In this document: piece after piece, positions 50,217 through 59,117 of the stretch
Numbering within the stretch: position 1 is the first letter of the stretch
How the letters are laid out: each line of letters opens with the position of its first letter
Assembly (NCBI RefSeq): GCF_014873755.1
Contig: NZ_JADBEG010000001.1
Span: 1,676,501-1,740,500, forward strand
Reading direction: 5' to 3'
Source of the DNA: Amycolatopsis lexingtonensis
GTDB taxonomy: Bacteria > Actinomycetota > Actinomycetes > Mycobacteriales > Pseudonocardiaceae
DNA: 64,000 nt
The notes under the pieces: model-generated
Told to the model about the DNA's origin: nothing
Databases searched by the model: none
What the model saw: the letters and a program-made list of their open reading frames with translations, nothing else
Position numbers and translations under genes: made by a program

Positions 50217-51167
50217 TCAGCCGTGGCGGAAACACAACGTGCCCCACTGGAAGCCCGCGCCGATGGACGACACGACGTACGTGTCGCCCGGGCTGACCGC
50301 GCCGGAGCCGAACCGGGTGTGCAGGGCCGTGAACACCCCGGCCGATCCCGTGTTGCCCAGGGTGTCCACCGTGATCGGGGCGCGGTCACGGGGGATCGAA
50401 AGCTTGTCCAGCGCCGCGGTGAGGATGTTCAGGTTCGCTTGGTGCAGGAAGAAGTGCGTGATCTCCTCGACCGGCACGCCCGCGTGGTCCGCCGCCCGGA
50501 GGATGCTGTCCGGGAGGCACCGGGTCGCCGTGTTCCAGACCGCGCGGCCGTTCATCTTCAAGTACTCACCGGCGGCGGGGATTTCGACGTCGTACGACAA
50601 CTCCGAGCCGAAGTCCCAGCCCAGGAGGCCCGCTCCCGCGGCGGCGCGGGTGAGCACCGCCGCGCCGGCCGCGTCGCCGAAGAACACCCTCGTGGTGCGG
50701 TCGGCCGGGTCGGTCACCCGCGACGCGCAGTCCGCCGCCAGGACCAGGACCGTCCGCGCCGCCGACGTCTGCAGCAGGTGCGCGCCCAGGAACAGCGCCT
50801 GGACGCCGTTCGCGCACGCCGCCTGCGTGACGTCGAGGGGCAGCGCGCGGTCCGCGCCGAGCAGTTCCTTCACGATCAGCGCCGTCGAGGGCAACGGCTG
50901 GTCGTAGGTGTACGTCCCGACGATGATCGCGTCGAGGTCGCGCGGCGAGACGCCGGCCGCGGCCAGGGCGGGGTGCGCCGCGGCCGCGCACATGTCCGAA
51001 GTGGCGCGGTCCGGCGCGAGGCGGCGGCGGGCGCGGATGCCGGTGCGGCTGACGATCCACTCGTCCGACGTGTCCAGCGTCGCCGCGAGTTCGGCGTTCG
51101 TCACGACCTGCGGGGGCAGGTGCACGCCGGTGCCCGTGATGGCCACCGGGACCGGGAGCGCCGTCAT
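50217..51167 (-). CDS. beta-ketoacyl-ACP synthase III-like (KAS III/CerJ group)
   Basis: 316 residues. Cys118 in VTQAACANG, His242 in FFLHQANLNI and Asn272 in LGNTGSAG form the thiolase triad. The N-terminus ITGTGVHLPPQVVTNAEL and DEWIVSRTGIRARR are standard KAS III. The ATG overlaps the stop of the GNAT-E1 gene (ATGA), so it is tied to that protein. KAS III homologues outside fatty-acid synthesis can move acyl groups to hydroxyls or amines (CerJ-like). A housekeeping FabH role is unlikely in this context. Confidence 0.88.
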   Translation of the reverse strand: MTALPVPVAITGTGVHLPPQVVTNAELAATLDTSDEWIVSRTGIRARRRLAPDRATSDMCAAAAHPALAAAGVSPRDLDAIIVGTYTYDQPLPSTALIVKELLGADRALPLDVTQAACANGVQALFLGAHLLQTSAARTVLVLAADCASRVTDPADRTTRVFFGDAAGAAVLTRAAAGAGLLGWDFGSELSYDVEIPAAGEYLKMNGRAVWNTATRCLPDSILRAADHAGVPVEEITHFFLHQANLNILTAALDKLSIPRDRAPITVDTLGNTGSAGVFTALHTRFGSGAVSPGDTYVVSSIGAGFQWGTLCFRHG

Positions 51168-53002
51168 CGCGCACCGCCCGCGTAGACGTCGCGCGAGGGG
51201 TGCAACTGCTGGTCGAGGTCGGTGTAGAACCGGCCCGACCCGCACGGCCGGCCGAGCAGGATGCGGCGGGCCGCCTCCCCGCACAGCGCGCCGCCGAGCG
51301 CCACCCCCGAAGCCAGCTGCGGCCAGCTGCTCAAGGTACGGCCCAGTTCACCGAACGACGCCGCCAGCTCCGGGCTGATCCGGCCCGCGTCCACCATGGC
51401 CAGGATCAGCTCGGTCCGGGACTTCGCGGTCAGCTCCAGGACGTCGACCGACTTCACGTCGCCGAGCAGGCCGTGCAGCAGCGGGCGGTCGGGTTCGCGG
51501 TCGAACCGCTCGACGTCGAGCATGCCGCGGTCGTTGCAGTCCATCACGACCGGCACGCCGAGGTCGCGGGCGTACTCGCGCGCCGCGATCTTCACCCACG
51601 GCGTGTCGCACTCCTCGACGAGCAGGTCGAGCCCGCCGGCGAAGAACCGCTCGATCGTCTCCGGGGTCAGCCCGGCCCGCTCGATCTCGATGTCGAGGTA
51701 GGGGTCGATCTCGAACATCTGCCGCGCCGAGAGCACCGCCTTGTTGACGCCGAGGTCGTGCAGCCCGCCGCGCAGCCGGTTCAGGTTGGACAGCCCGAAG
51801 TCGTCGAAGTCGGCCAGCTTGAACGCGCCGCCGATGCCCTCCAGCGCGAAGGTCAGCGCCGCGCTGTTGCCGACCGACAGACCGATTACGCCGATCCGCT
51901 TGCCGAACAACCGTCGCTGCTCGGGCCGCTCGATGCGGCCGCGGTTGCGGTCGGTGCGCACGAGCCGGAACTCCTCGCGCGGCAGCACGTGCACCAGCCG
52001 CCCCGACCACGGGTACCACGCCCAGGTGCCGTACTCCCACGGCTCGGCACCCGCCAGCTGTTCACGCTTCTTGCGCTCGACCTCGACGGCGTCGCGGCAC
52101 GCCGGTTCGCGGCTGCGGACCAGCTCGGTGAGCTGCTCGTCGATCGTGTCGTGGACTTCGCGGACGTCGCCGGACGCCAGCAGCGCGTCGAGATCGGCCG
52201 CGGTGTGCAGGACCGGCCGGAACGTGTCGCGATCGGGCGCGGCGGTACCGGTCAGCGTGACCGGGGAGGTGCGGCGCGCGGGCGGCACGGGGAGCAGCGG
52301 GCCCGGGCCCGCCGCGGCGATGACCGGGAACTCGTCGCGCAACCGGGTGATCAGGTCGTGGTGCTGCCCGCCGCCGTCGGCGACGCGGTGGAGCATGATC
52401 ACGACGTCTTCGGTGTACTGCGGCACGTAGCGGCGGGTACCGCGGACGGGCCGGAAGCCGAAGCGCTCGTGGAAGCGGTCCTGGCCGTCCTTCGTGCCGG
52501 AGGTGCCGATCATCGCCCGTGCGCCGAGGTGGTGTGCCGCGCCGATGGCCAGTGCGTTCAGGTGGAGGCCGAGCCCGAGCTTGCGGGCGCGGTGCTCGAC
52601 CACGAGCCTGCTGTGCTCGAACACCTCGCCTTCCGGAAAGCCTTCGGCCGCGAGGAGTTCTTCGTAGCCTTCGTCGCCGAGGAAGTCGCGGGACTGGAAG
52701 CGCGCGCCGGTGTCCGGTGTGGACAGCCGGATGTAGCCCAGCGGCGGGCCGCCGGGACTGCGCCGCGCGAGGAAGTGCCAGGCGCCGAAGTCGAGGTCCT
52801 GGTCGTCGGCGTGGGTGCCGTCCGCGCGGCGGAACGCGGGGCGGCGGCCGTGGTCGAACAGGATGCGGGCGCGCAGCGCGCGAACGGCGTCGAGCAGCGA
52901 GTGGTCGCCGTCGCCCGGTCGCGGTCCGCGGAACGCGGTGACGTGCCAGTCGGGTGTGTCCGGCGCGGGCTCGGGCAGGCCGGGGTGGTTCAGGTGGGTC
53001 AA
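51164..53002 (-). CDS. fusion of acyltransferase-like GNAT domain and E1/ThiF-type adenylating domain
   Basis: 612 residues. The N-terminal ~215 residues have GNAT/N-acyl-amino-acid-synthase (FeeM-like) features: LGYIRLST, FEHSRLVVEHRARKLGLGLHLNALAIGAAHHLGARAMIG. Residues ~365-500 are an E1/ThiF/MoeB-type adenylating domain (RIGVIGLSVGNSAALTFALEGIGG, then KLADFDDFGLSNLNR, the canonical DxDxxxxSNLxR motif). No CxxC zinc pair is seen. The start is most likely TTG 53002 (AAAAGG 6 nt upstream); residues upstream are not protein-like. It is translationally coupled to a KAS III gene. The pair may make an acylated or adenylated small molecule. Confidence 0.8.
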   Translation of the reverse strand: MTHLNHPGLPEPAPDTPDWHVTAFRGPRPGDGDHSLLDAVRALRARILFDHGRRPAFRRADGTHADDQDLDFGAWHFLARRSPGGPPLGYIRLSTPDTGARFQSRDFLGDEGYEELLAAEGFPEGEVFEHSRLVVEHRARKLGLGLHLNALAIGAAHHLGARAMIGTSGTKDGQDRFHERFGFRPVRGTRRYVPQYTEDVVIMLHRVADGGGQHHDLITRLRDEFPVIAAAGPGPLLPVPPARRTSPVTLTGTAAPDRDTFRPVLHTAADLDALLASGDVREVHDTIDEQLTELVRSREPACRDAVEVERKKREQLAGAEPWEYGTWAWYPWSGRLVHVLPREEFRLVRTDRNRGRIERPEQRRLFGKRIGVIGLSVGNSAALTFALEGIGGAFKLADFDDFGLSNLNRLRGGLHDLGVNKAVLSARQMFEIDPYLDIEIERAGLTPETIERFFAGGLDLLVEECDTPWVKIAAREYARDLGVPVVMDCNDRGMLDVERFDREPDRPLLHGLLGDVKSVDVLELTAKSRTELILAMVDAGRISPELAASFGELGRTLSSWPQLASGVALGGALCGEAARRILLGRPCGSGRFYTDLDQQLHPSRDVYAGGAR

Positions 53003-53224
53003 GTGTCGCCTTTTCCGGAGATCGGGGCGGCGAGGAGCCGGCCGCCCGCGAGAAGGACCTGGCCGGAGTGGTCCGGACCAGAGCGGCGGAACAGTAGCAG
53101 CGCACCGCCGCACCCGGCCGACGACGGCGGGAGAGGCGACGGGACCGGGAAATCCTTTACTCACGCGGGAAATCGACGACGCGTGACTTCGCGTGCCCGG
53201 TAATGATGAAGATCATCGGGCTCG

Positions 53225-53244
53225 CGCCACTCGAAGGAGTGGCG
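53225..53244 (-). promoter_or_regulatory. hairpin upstream of GNAT-E1 gene
   Basis: CGCCACTC, loop GAAG, GAGTGGCG: perfect 8-bp stem with a tetraloop. It sits about 220 nt before the TTG start of the GNAT-E1 gene, so it may be a leader structure or a terminator remnant. Confidence 0.35.
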
Positions 53245-53343
53245 AGTGTTCTCCCAGCGCGACGGGAGAGAAAAGCGGCCGCGGCGGGTTCTCGCACCGG
53301 CTTCACCCCGGCGGGGGAGAGATCAACGCCCGGACCGTCCGGT

Positions 53344-53378
53344 GCGGCGCCCGGTCCCGGGTGGCGGGACCGGGCGCC
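53344..53378 (-). terminator. strong hairpin terminator of the Asp23 gene
   Basis: A perfect 15-bp GC-rich stem (53344-53358 with 53364-53378) and 5-nt loop lies 6 nt after the Asp23-domain gene stop on the minus strand. There is no U-run, as is usual in high-GC actinobacteria. Confidence 0.75.
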
Positions 53379-53384
53379 GGGGGA

Positions 53385-54224
53385 TCAGTCCGCTTCCGGG
53401 AAGTGGATGTCGGTGACGTGGACGTCCACGACCTCGACGTCGAGACCGAGGTACTGCTCGACGGCGTCGATCACGGCGACCCGGATCTGCTCGCCGAGCG
53501 CCTTGACTGCGTGGCCGAAGTCGATCACCAGCGGGATGGTGATCCAGGCGACCTCGTCGGCGAGTTCGATCGTGATGCCGTCTTCGGCGACGCTGTGCAC
53601 GCCTTCGGCCTTGGCGGCGACGCGGGTGACGATCTTCGCGACCACCCCGTCGGCCACCGTGGTGCTGCCGCGGGTGCCGGCCGCGGGGCGGGTCTCGGCG
53701 GCCGCTCCGGTGACCACGGCTTCGGCTTCGGCGACGACTGCCTCGGCGGCGGGTTCGGTCTCGGCGACCGGTTCCGCTTCCGCGGCCGGCTCGGTCTCGG
53801 TGGCTGCCTCGTCTTCTTCGGCGGCGACGGCTTCGGGCTCGGCGTCGTCGGCGGCCGAGTCGTCCTCGGCGGAGTCGGTCTCGTCTTCGGTGGTGGAGTC
53901 GTCCTCCGCGGACTCGGCGTCCGCGTCGTCTTCGGCGACCGCGTCGGTGTCGTCCTCGGCCACGGCGTCCGAGTCCGTGTCGTCCTCTTCGGTCTCGGCG
54001 GTGTCCTCTTCGGTGCCCGCCACGTCCTCGTCGGTGTCGCTGTCGACGGCCACGGCGGTTTCCGCGGTCGCTTCGGCCTCGGCCGCGGAATCCGTCTCCT
54101 CGGCGCTGTCGGCCGGGGCCTCGGCGACCACGGGCTCGGGCTCGACGGTGCCGTAGGCGTACCCGCCGGAGCTGGGGTTTTCGTTCTTGGGGCGGCCGAA
54201 GATGCTGTTGATGACGTCGGACAT
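53385..54224 (-). CDS. Asp23/Gls24 family protein with long acidic N-terminal region
   Basis: 279 residues from ATG 54224 (GGAAGGG upstream). The C-terminal ~100 residues (TTVADGVVAKIVTRVAAKAEGVHSV, ITIELADEVAWITIPLVIDFGHAVKALGEQIRVAVIDAVEQYLGLDVEVVDVHVTDIHF) are a canonical Asp23 domain, linked to envelope stress. Residues ~25-165 are low-complexity Glu/Asp/Ala, intrinsically disordered, reading almost entirely EE, DD, AE and TE repeats. Such a tail is unusual for the family, and its repeats could be prone to length change. Strand bias in G/C here generates long antisense ORFs that are artefacts. Confidence 0.88.
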   Translation of the reverse strand: MSDVINSIFGRPKNENPSSGGYAYGTVEPEPVVAEAPADSAEETDSAAEAEATAETAVAVDSDTDEDVAGTEEDTAETEEDDTDSDAVAEDDTDAVAEDDADAESAEDDSTTEDETDSAEDDSAADDAEPEAVAAEEDEAATETEPAAEAEPVAETEPAAEAVVAEAEAVVTGAAAETRPAAGTRGSTTVADGVVAKIVTRVAAKAEGVHSVAEDGITIELADEVAWITIPLVIDFGHAVKALGEQIRVAVIDAVEQYLGLDVEVVDVHVTDIHFPEAD

Positions 54225-54461
54225 GGTTTCCCTTCCCGGGGAGCGACGACTCACTGTGAGGACGATCAGACGGCGCCACTATAGGGTGAAGCCTGTGACG
54301 CGCGGCACAGGCCCCCACCTTCGAGACTCGCTTGTGTCCCAACGGATATCCGGCGCTCGCCGGGGTGATCACGGTCCGTCAGGGGCGGTTCGGCGATCCG
54401 TGATGTCCGGCCGGAAATGACGTCCAGGAATTGTCCACTTTCCGGCACGTGGACATTTCTT

Positions 54462-55685
54462 TCACCTGTTCCGGAATAGGTGCGCGGGAACGCTCGAACC
54501 CAATGTGCGATATCCCGCGGGGTTGAGGTGCAGGTGGTCACCGACGTCGTAGGCCGGCAGCAGCCGCGCCGGGGCGGACGGGTCGCGGGCCACGCGGTCG
54601 AAGTCGAGGACCGCGTCGAAATGGCCCGGCTCGCGGATCCACGCGTTCACCCGCTGCCGCGCCGCCTCGCGTTCCGGGGTGTCGTAATTCGTGTTGCCGC
54701 CGAACGGGGTCAGGGTCGCGCCGTACACGTCGATGCCGGCAGCGTGGGCGCGGACCAGGATCTGGTCGTAGGCGTCGATCAGCTGCTCGGCCACGTCCGC
54801 GGCGCCGGCCGGGGTGGCCGTGCCGATGTCGTTGACGCCTTCGAACACGATCGCCCACGACACGCCGCTCTGGGCGAGCAGGTCGCGGTCCAGGCGGGCC
54901 AGCACGTTCGGGCCCAGGCCGTCCTGCAGGACGCGGTTGCCGCCCGCGGCCTCGTTGAGCACCGCCGACGGCACGCGGGACGCCAGCACGTCCGGCCAGC
55001 GGTCGTTGCCGTTCGTCGTCGAACCGCGGCCGTCGGACAGGGAGTCGCCGATCACCGCCACCGCCGAAGCCGGCGACAGCACCTCGACGCCGCTCAGGAA
55101 GTACCAGTGGTCCACCGGGGTCGCGCCCGGCAGGTCCGCCGCCGTGACCTGGTTGCCGGGCACCAGGTACGACGTCGTCCGCGAGCCCGGGTGCGAGGTG
55201 ACCGACAGCGAAGCCTGCCCCTGCGCCAGGTACGCGGTCACGGCGATGTTCTCGAAGGGCCGCACCGGGAAGGGCAGCGGGTCCGAGACCACCTGCGCGC
55301 CCACCGGGACCGACGTCGACGGCTTGCCGTGGAACGTCACCGGCACGACGCTGCCCGGGACCACCGACGGCACCCCGGCGGCACCCGCGACCGGGCGCGC
55401 CACCGTGACCGCCGTCAGCGGCAGGGGAGCCCCGCCGAAGGCGTTCGAGAACCGCAGGCGGATGCGGGGCCCGCCGGCCGTGACGTGCGCCGTCTGCCGC
55501 AGGGAAGCGTTGTCCAGCACCCGGTCGGTGCCGGTGTACGGCGCCGGCGGCAGGTTCGCGGGTTCGGTCAGCTGCGGCATCGACGTCCACGTCGCCACCC
55601 AGTGCGACGACGGCGGCCGGGCCGAGGCGCCCGCGAACAACGCGGTCAGGACCGCCAGCGTCGCGACCAGCGCTGCGCGTCTCAC
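54462..55685 (-). CDS. secreted SGNH/GDSL-family hydrolase
   Basis: 407 residues. A signal peptide (AALVATLAVLTALFAGASA) is followed by an N-terminal beta domain (HWVATWTSMPQLTEPANLPP) and the SGNH domain. Block I is AVIGDSLSDGRGS, block III is FEGVNDIGT (GxND), and block V is DHLHLNPAGY (DxxH). These enzymes deacetylate sugars or cleave esters; beside a GH3 and a GH115 gene an acetylxylan or feruloyl-type esterase role is likely. The GTG start overlaps the GH3 stop (GTGA), so the two are one operon. Confidence 0.9.
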   Translation of the reverse strand: MRRAALVATLAVLTALFAGASARPPSSHWVATWTSMPQLTEPANLPPAPYTGTDRVLDNASLRQTAHVTAGGPRIRLRFSNAFGGAPLPLTAVTVARPVAGAAGVPSVVPGSVVPVTFHGKPSTSVPVGAQVVSDPLPFPVRPFENIAVTAYLAQGQASLSVTSHPGSRTTSYLVPGNQVTAADLPGATPVDHWYFLSGVEVLSPASAVAVIGDSLSDGRGSTTNGNDRWPDVLASRVPSAVLNEAAGGNRVLQDGLGPNVLARLDRDLLAQSGVSWAIVFEGVNDIGTATPAGAADVAEQLIDAYDQILVRAHAAGIDVYGATLTPFGGNTNYDTPEREAARQRVNAWIREPGHFDAVLDFDRVARDPSAPARLLPAYDVGDHLHLNPAGYRTLGSSVPAHLFRNR

Positions 55686-57979
55686 CGCGAGAACTCCGGC
55701 GCCAGGACCCGGTCGAAGCCGACGTGCCGGCGCGGCCCGGTCAGGGTGCAGTGCAGCGTGGCGACGATCTGCTCGCTCGAGGTCCCGACGCGCAGTTCGA
55801 CGTCGCCGGGGTCGACCTGGCGGCGGCCCGCGCGGCCGGTGTAGGACGTCAGGTCCGCGTGCAGCCCGATGTCCAGCACCTCGGTCGCGCCCGGGGCCAG
55901 CGTGACGCGGCGGGCCGCGATCAGCTGGCGCTCGGGCCGCGCGACCTCGGCGACCGGGTCGTGCAGGTACACCTGGACGACTTCGGACGTCTCGCGCTCG
56001 TGGTCGTTGCGCAGCGTGACCCGGACCCGGCACACGCCGTCGGTCGGCCAGACCGAGCCCGTCGCGCTGACGTCCAGCCAGGTCGCCGGCGCGTAGGAAA
56101 GCCCGTGTCCGAACGGGAAGAGCGGCGTGGGGTCGACCGTGCTGACCTCGCTGCGCCGGCCGAGCGGCGCCGCCAGGTAGGTCGACGGCTGGCTCGTGCC
56201 CGCCGCCGGGAAGCTCACCGGCAGCCGGCCGGCCGGGTCGATCCGTCCACTGAGGACGTCCGCGAGCGCCGAAGCACCTTCCTCGCCGGGGTAGAACCCG
56301 GCGACGACCGCGGCCAGCCGGGGGAGCTGGCGGGAAAGCTCGTACGGCCGGCCCGAAAGCAGCACCACGACGACCGGCTTGCCGGTGTCGAGCAGCGCGT
56401 CCAGCAGTTCCTCCTGCCGGCCGGGCAGCCGCAGGTCGGGCGCGTCGCAGCCTTCGCCGGACGTCCCGCCGCCGAACAGCCCGGCCCGGTCGCCCAGCAC
56501 GGCCACGCACACCGACGCGTCCGCGCATGTCGCCACGGCTTCCGCGATCCCGGCGTCGTCCCCGCCGGTGACCGGGCAGCCGAGCGCGTAGCTGACGTCG
56601 TAGGACGACCGCAGCGCTTCCAGCACCGTCGGCACCGAAACCCCGAACGGGACGTCGGGGTGGTGGACGCCGACGTGCAGCGGGAACGAGTAGCAGCCGA
56701 GCATCGCGCCCGCCGCGTCCGCGCGCGGACCCACCACGGCCACGCGAGCGCCGGGGGACAGCGGGAGCGTCCCGTCGTTGTGCAGCAGCACGATCGACTT
56801 TTCGGCCACCTCACGGGCCAGCGTCCGCGAATCGGCGTCGTCGAGGTCGATCTCCTCCGGCACCTCGGGCGCCCAGTCGGCGTCGAGCAGGCCCAGTTCG
56901 CACTTCTGCCGCAGCACCCGTTCGAGGGCGCGGTCGACGGCGGCGGCGTCGACCGCACCCCCTTCCACCGCGGCGAGCAGCGGCTCGCCGTAGCAGTCCA
57001 TGGTGGGCAGTTCCACGTCGATGCCCGCGGTGAGCGCCTGGCCGGCGGCGTCGGCGCGGTCGGCCGCGACCCCGTGCAGCCGGTGCAGGAACGCCACGGA
57101 GAAGTAGTCGGCGACGACCGTGCCGTCGAAGCCGTAGGTGTCCCGCAGCAGGTCGGTCAGCAGCGACGCGTCGGCGGCGGAGGGGACGCCGTCGGTGTCG
57201 GTGTAGGCGTTCATCACCGACCGGGCGCCCGCGCGCAGCGCCAGCTCGAACGGCGGGAGCAGGACGTCCGCGATTTCCCGCGGCCCGGCCGAAACCGGGG
57301 CCAGGTTACGGCCGGCGCGCGAGGCGGAGTAGCCGACGAAGTGCTTGAGGGTCGCGACGATGCCGGCCGATTCGAGCCCCGCGACGTACGCGCTGCCGAT
57401 CGTGCCGACCAGGTACGGGTCCTCGCCGATGGTCTCCTCGACGCGGCCCCAGCGCAGGTCGCGGGCGACGTCGAGAACCGGCGCGAGGCCCTGGTGCACG
57501 CCGAGGCCGCGCATGGTCAGCCCGATCCGCTCGCCCATGCGGCGGATGAGGTCCGGGTCGAACGTCGCGCCCCACGACAGCGGCGCGGGGTAGATCGTCG
57601 CCTGCCACGCGGCCAGCCCGGTCAGGCACTCTTCGTGCACCACGGCGGGGATCCCGAACCGGCTGCTGGACACGATCTGCCGCTGGGTCCGTGCCAGGCT
57701 GTGCGCGCCGATCACCGGGTCGACCGGGCGGGTGCCGAACACGCGGGTCAGCTGCCCGATGCCGTGGCGGACCAGGTCGTCGAAGTCGAGCGCCGCGTCG
57801 ACGAACTCGTGCTGGTGCGGGGCCATCTCGCCGCCGGAGTCGATGCCGACCCAGACGCCGTAGAGCTGGGCGAGCTTCTCGCGGAGGGTCATCCGCGCCA
57901 TCAGCGCGCGGACGCGTTCGCCCGGGTCGGCCGTGGGGTCGCGCCACGGCTCCGGTGCCGTGGTGGGCTGGGTGGTCAA
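55682..57979 (-). CDS. GH3 beta-glucosidase/beta-xylosidase
   Basis: 765 residues, no signal peptide, so probably cytoplasmic. The GH3 N-terminal barrel, the C-terminal alpha/beta sandwich and a fibronectin-III-like tail are all present. The nucleophile Asp lies in GTVVADYFSVAFLH, and conserved KHFVGY and RDLRWGRVEETIGEDPYLV segments occur. Likely releases xylose or glucose from imported oligosaccharides. TTG 57979 is the best start (GAAGG/GGAAAG just upstream). It is preceded by tandem hairpins (58007-58052). Confidence 0.92.
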   Translation of the reverse strand: MTTQPTTAPEPWRDPTADPGERVRALMARMTLREKLAQLYGVWVGIDSGGEMAPHQHEFVDAALDFDDLVRHGIGQLTRVFGTRPVDPVIGAHSLARTQRQIVSSSRFGIPAVVHEECLTGLAAWQATIYPAPLSWGATFDPDLIRRMGERIGLTMRGLGVHQGLAPVLDVARDLRWGRVEETIGEDPYLVGTIGSAYVAGLESAGIVATLKHFVGYSASRAGRNLAPVSAGPREIADVLLPPFELALRAGARSVMNAYTDTDGVPSAADASLLTDLLRDTYGFDGTVVADYFSVAFLHRLHGVAADRADAAGQALTAGIDVELPTMDCYGEPLLAAVEGGAVDAAAVDRALERVLRQKCELGLLDADWAPEVPEEIDLDDADSRTLAREVAEKSIVLLHNDGTLPLSPGARVAVVGPRADAAGAMLGCYSFPLHVGVHHPDVPFGVSVPTVLEALRSSYDVSYALGCPVTGGDDAGIAEAVATCADASVCVAVLGDRAGLFGGGTSGEGCDAPDLRLPGRQEELLDALLDTGKPVVVVLLSGRPYELSRQLPRLAAVVAGFYPGEEGASALADVLSGRIDPAGRLPVSFPAAGTSQPSTYLAAPLGRRSEVSTVDPTPLFPFGHGLSYAPATWLDVSATGSVWPTDGVCRVRVTLRNDHERETSEVVQVYLHDPVAEVARPERQLIAARRVTLAPGATEVLDIGLHADLTSYTGRAGRRQVDPGDVELRVGTSSEQIVATLHCTLTGPRRHVGFDRVLAPEFSR

Positions 57980-58006
57980 GGCTTTCCGCCCTTCTTCAGA
58001 AGCTTT

Positions 58007-58052
58007 CGGGGGTTCCGGGTGGCGGAGCCCCCGGCCCGGGGCGGAGCCCCGG
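58007..58052 (-). terminator. tandem hairpins between LacI and GH3 genes
   Basis: Two stems: 58007-58016 with 58024-58033 (10 bp with one mismatch on the minus strand), and CCGGGGC/GCCCCGG at 58036-58052 with a 3-nt loop. They lie 18 nt after the LacI stop and before the GH3 start, so they probably terminate or attenuate LacI transcription into the GH3 operon. Confidence 0.55.
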
Positions 58053-58069
58053 ATGTCACGGAGGGAAGT

Positions 58070-59080
58070 TCAGGAGAGGGCCCGGGTCGAGTGCCGCACC
58101 ACGAGGCCGGTGTCGAGGGTGACGTGGGTGCGCGCGACCTCGTCGCCGTTGATCAGGGCGATGAGCATGCTGATCGCGCGGTGGCCCATTTCGCGGATGG
58201 GCTGGTCCACTGTGGTCAGTGGCGGGCTGCAGAGCGCGGACTCGGGGACGTTGTCGAAGCCGACGACGGAAAGGTCGTCCGGCACCGAAAGCCCCAGTTC
58301 GCGGGCCGCGCCGACGGTCGCGATGGCCGAGATGTCGTTCGCGGCGAACACCGCGGTCGGGCGGTCCGGGCCGGTCAGCAGGTCGTGGGCCGAGGCCGCG
58401 GAGACTTCCGGGTCGTAGGCGCCGATCCGGATCAGGTTCTCGTCGGCGGGCACGCCCGCGGCCTCGAGTGCGCGCAGGTAACCGGCTTTGCGCAGGGACG
58501 CCGATTCGAGGTCGGGCCGGCCGGCGAGGAACGCGATGCGCCGGTGGCCGAGGTCCAGGAGGTGCTCGGTGGCCAGCTGCGCGCCGCGGAGGTTGTCGGA
58601 GTCGATGGTCGGCAGGTGCGACGGGCCGGTGTGCGGGTCGACCGCGACCACCGGCGTGCCGGGCACGGCTTCGAGCGAGACGGCGGGCGTGACGAGCACG
58701 GCTCCGTCAACGAGGGTGCCGGACAGGCGGGAGAGGTAGCGCTTCTCCCAACCCGACGGATCGCCGGTGCGCCCGCCCGCGGAGTAGACGACGAGCTCGA
58801 AACCGCTGCCGCGGATGGCGTCCGCGGCTCCCTTGAGCAGCTCGGTCGAGAACGGTTCCAGGTCGGCGACCAGGATGCCGATGACGTTGGTCCGGTGGTT
58901 TCTCAGGCTCTGCGCCACGAGGCTGGCCTCGTAGCCGAGTTCTTCGATGACCGCGCGGACGCGGGCGAGCGTCGCGGCGGAAACGCCGTAGCGCTCGTTG
59001 ATCACTTTGGAAACCGTGGCCACCGAGACACCGGCACGCGCCGCGACGTCACGGATGGTCACCCTCGAGCTGGGCTGCAT
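58070..59080 (-). CDS. LacI-family repressor of the xylan-type locus
   Basis: 336 residues. The DNA-binding domain is VTIRDVAARAGVSVATVSKVINERYGVSAATLARV with the hinge helix ...AQSLRN. The effector domain is a periplasmic-binding-like fold (TNVIGILVADLEPFSTELLKG, DDLSVVGFDNVPES). Located between the GH3/SGNH operon and the divergent ABC/GH115 operon, it probably controls both, binding the 14-bp near-palindrome at 59104-59117 and responding to a xylo-oligosaccharide. Its ATG is 24 nt from that operator, so it is likely autoregulated. Confidence 0.92.
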   Translation of the reverse strand: MQPSSRVTIRDVAARAGVSVATVSKVINERYGVSAATLARVRAVIEELGYEASLVAQSLRNHRTNVIGILVADLEPFSTELLKGAADAIRGSGFELVVYSAGGRTGDPSGWEKRYLSRLSGTLVDGAVLVTPAVSLEAVPGTPVVAVDPHTGPSHLPTIDSDNLRGAQLATEHLLDLGHRRIAFLAGRPDLESASLRKAGYLRALEAAGVPADENLIRIGAYDPEVSAASAHDLLTGPDRPTAVFAANDISAIATVGAARELGLSVPDDLSVVGFDNVPESALCSPPLTTVDQPIREMGHRAISMLIALINGDEVARTHVTLDTGLVVRHSTRALS

Positions 59081-59103
59081 CGGCTCAGACTAACCATGGA
59101 AAA

Positions 59104-59117
59104 CGTTATCGACAACG
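59104..59117. promoter_or_regulatory. LacI-type operator with adjacent promoter
   Basis: CGTTATCGACAACG, 12 of 14 positions symmetric with a central TCGA, the LacI-family style of site. A consensus -35 TTGACA starts at 59119, two bases after it, and a weak -10 CAGACT lies at 59143-59148, driving the ABC genes. It can block that promoter and the LacI start. Confidence 0.7.

Larger units (their letters stand above)
53003..53384. other. 382-nt gene-free region between GNAT-E1 and Asp23 genes
   Basis: No credible gene here. It holds the promoter of the GNAT-E1/KAS III operon (minus strand) and two strong hairpins, listed separately at 53225-53244 and 53344-53378. Confidence 0.5.

Noticed and set aside
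50217..51167. Housekeeping FabH.
   Set aside because: Coupled to the GNAT-E1 fusion rather than fabD/acpP/fabF.
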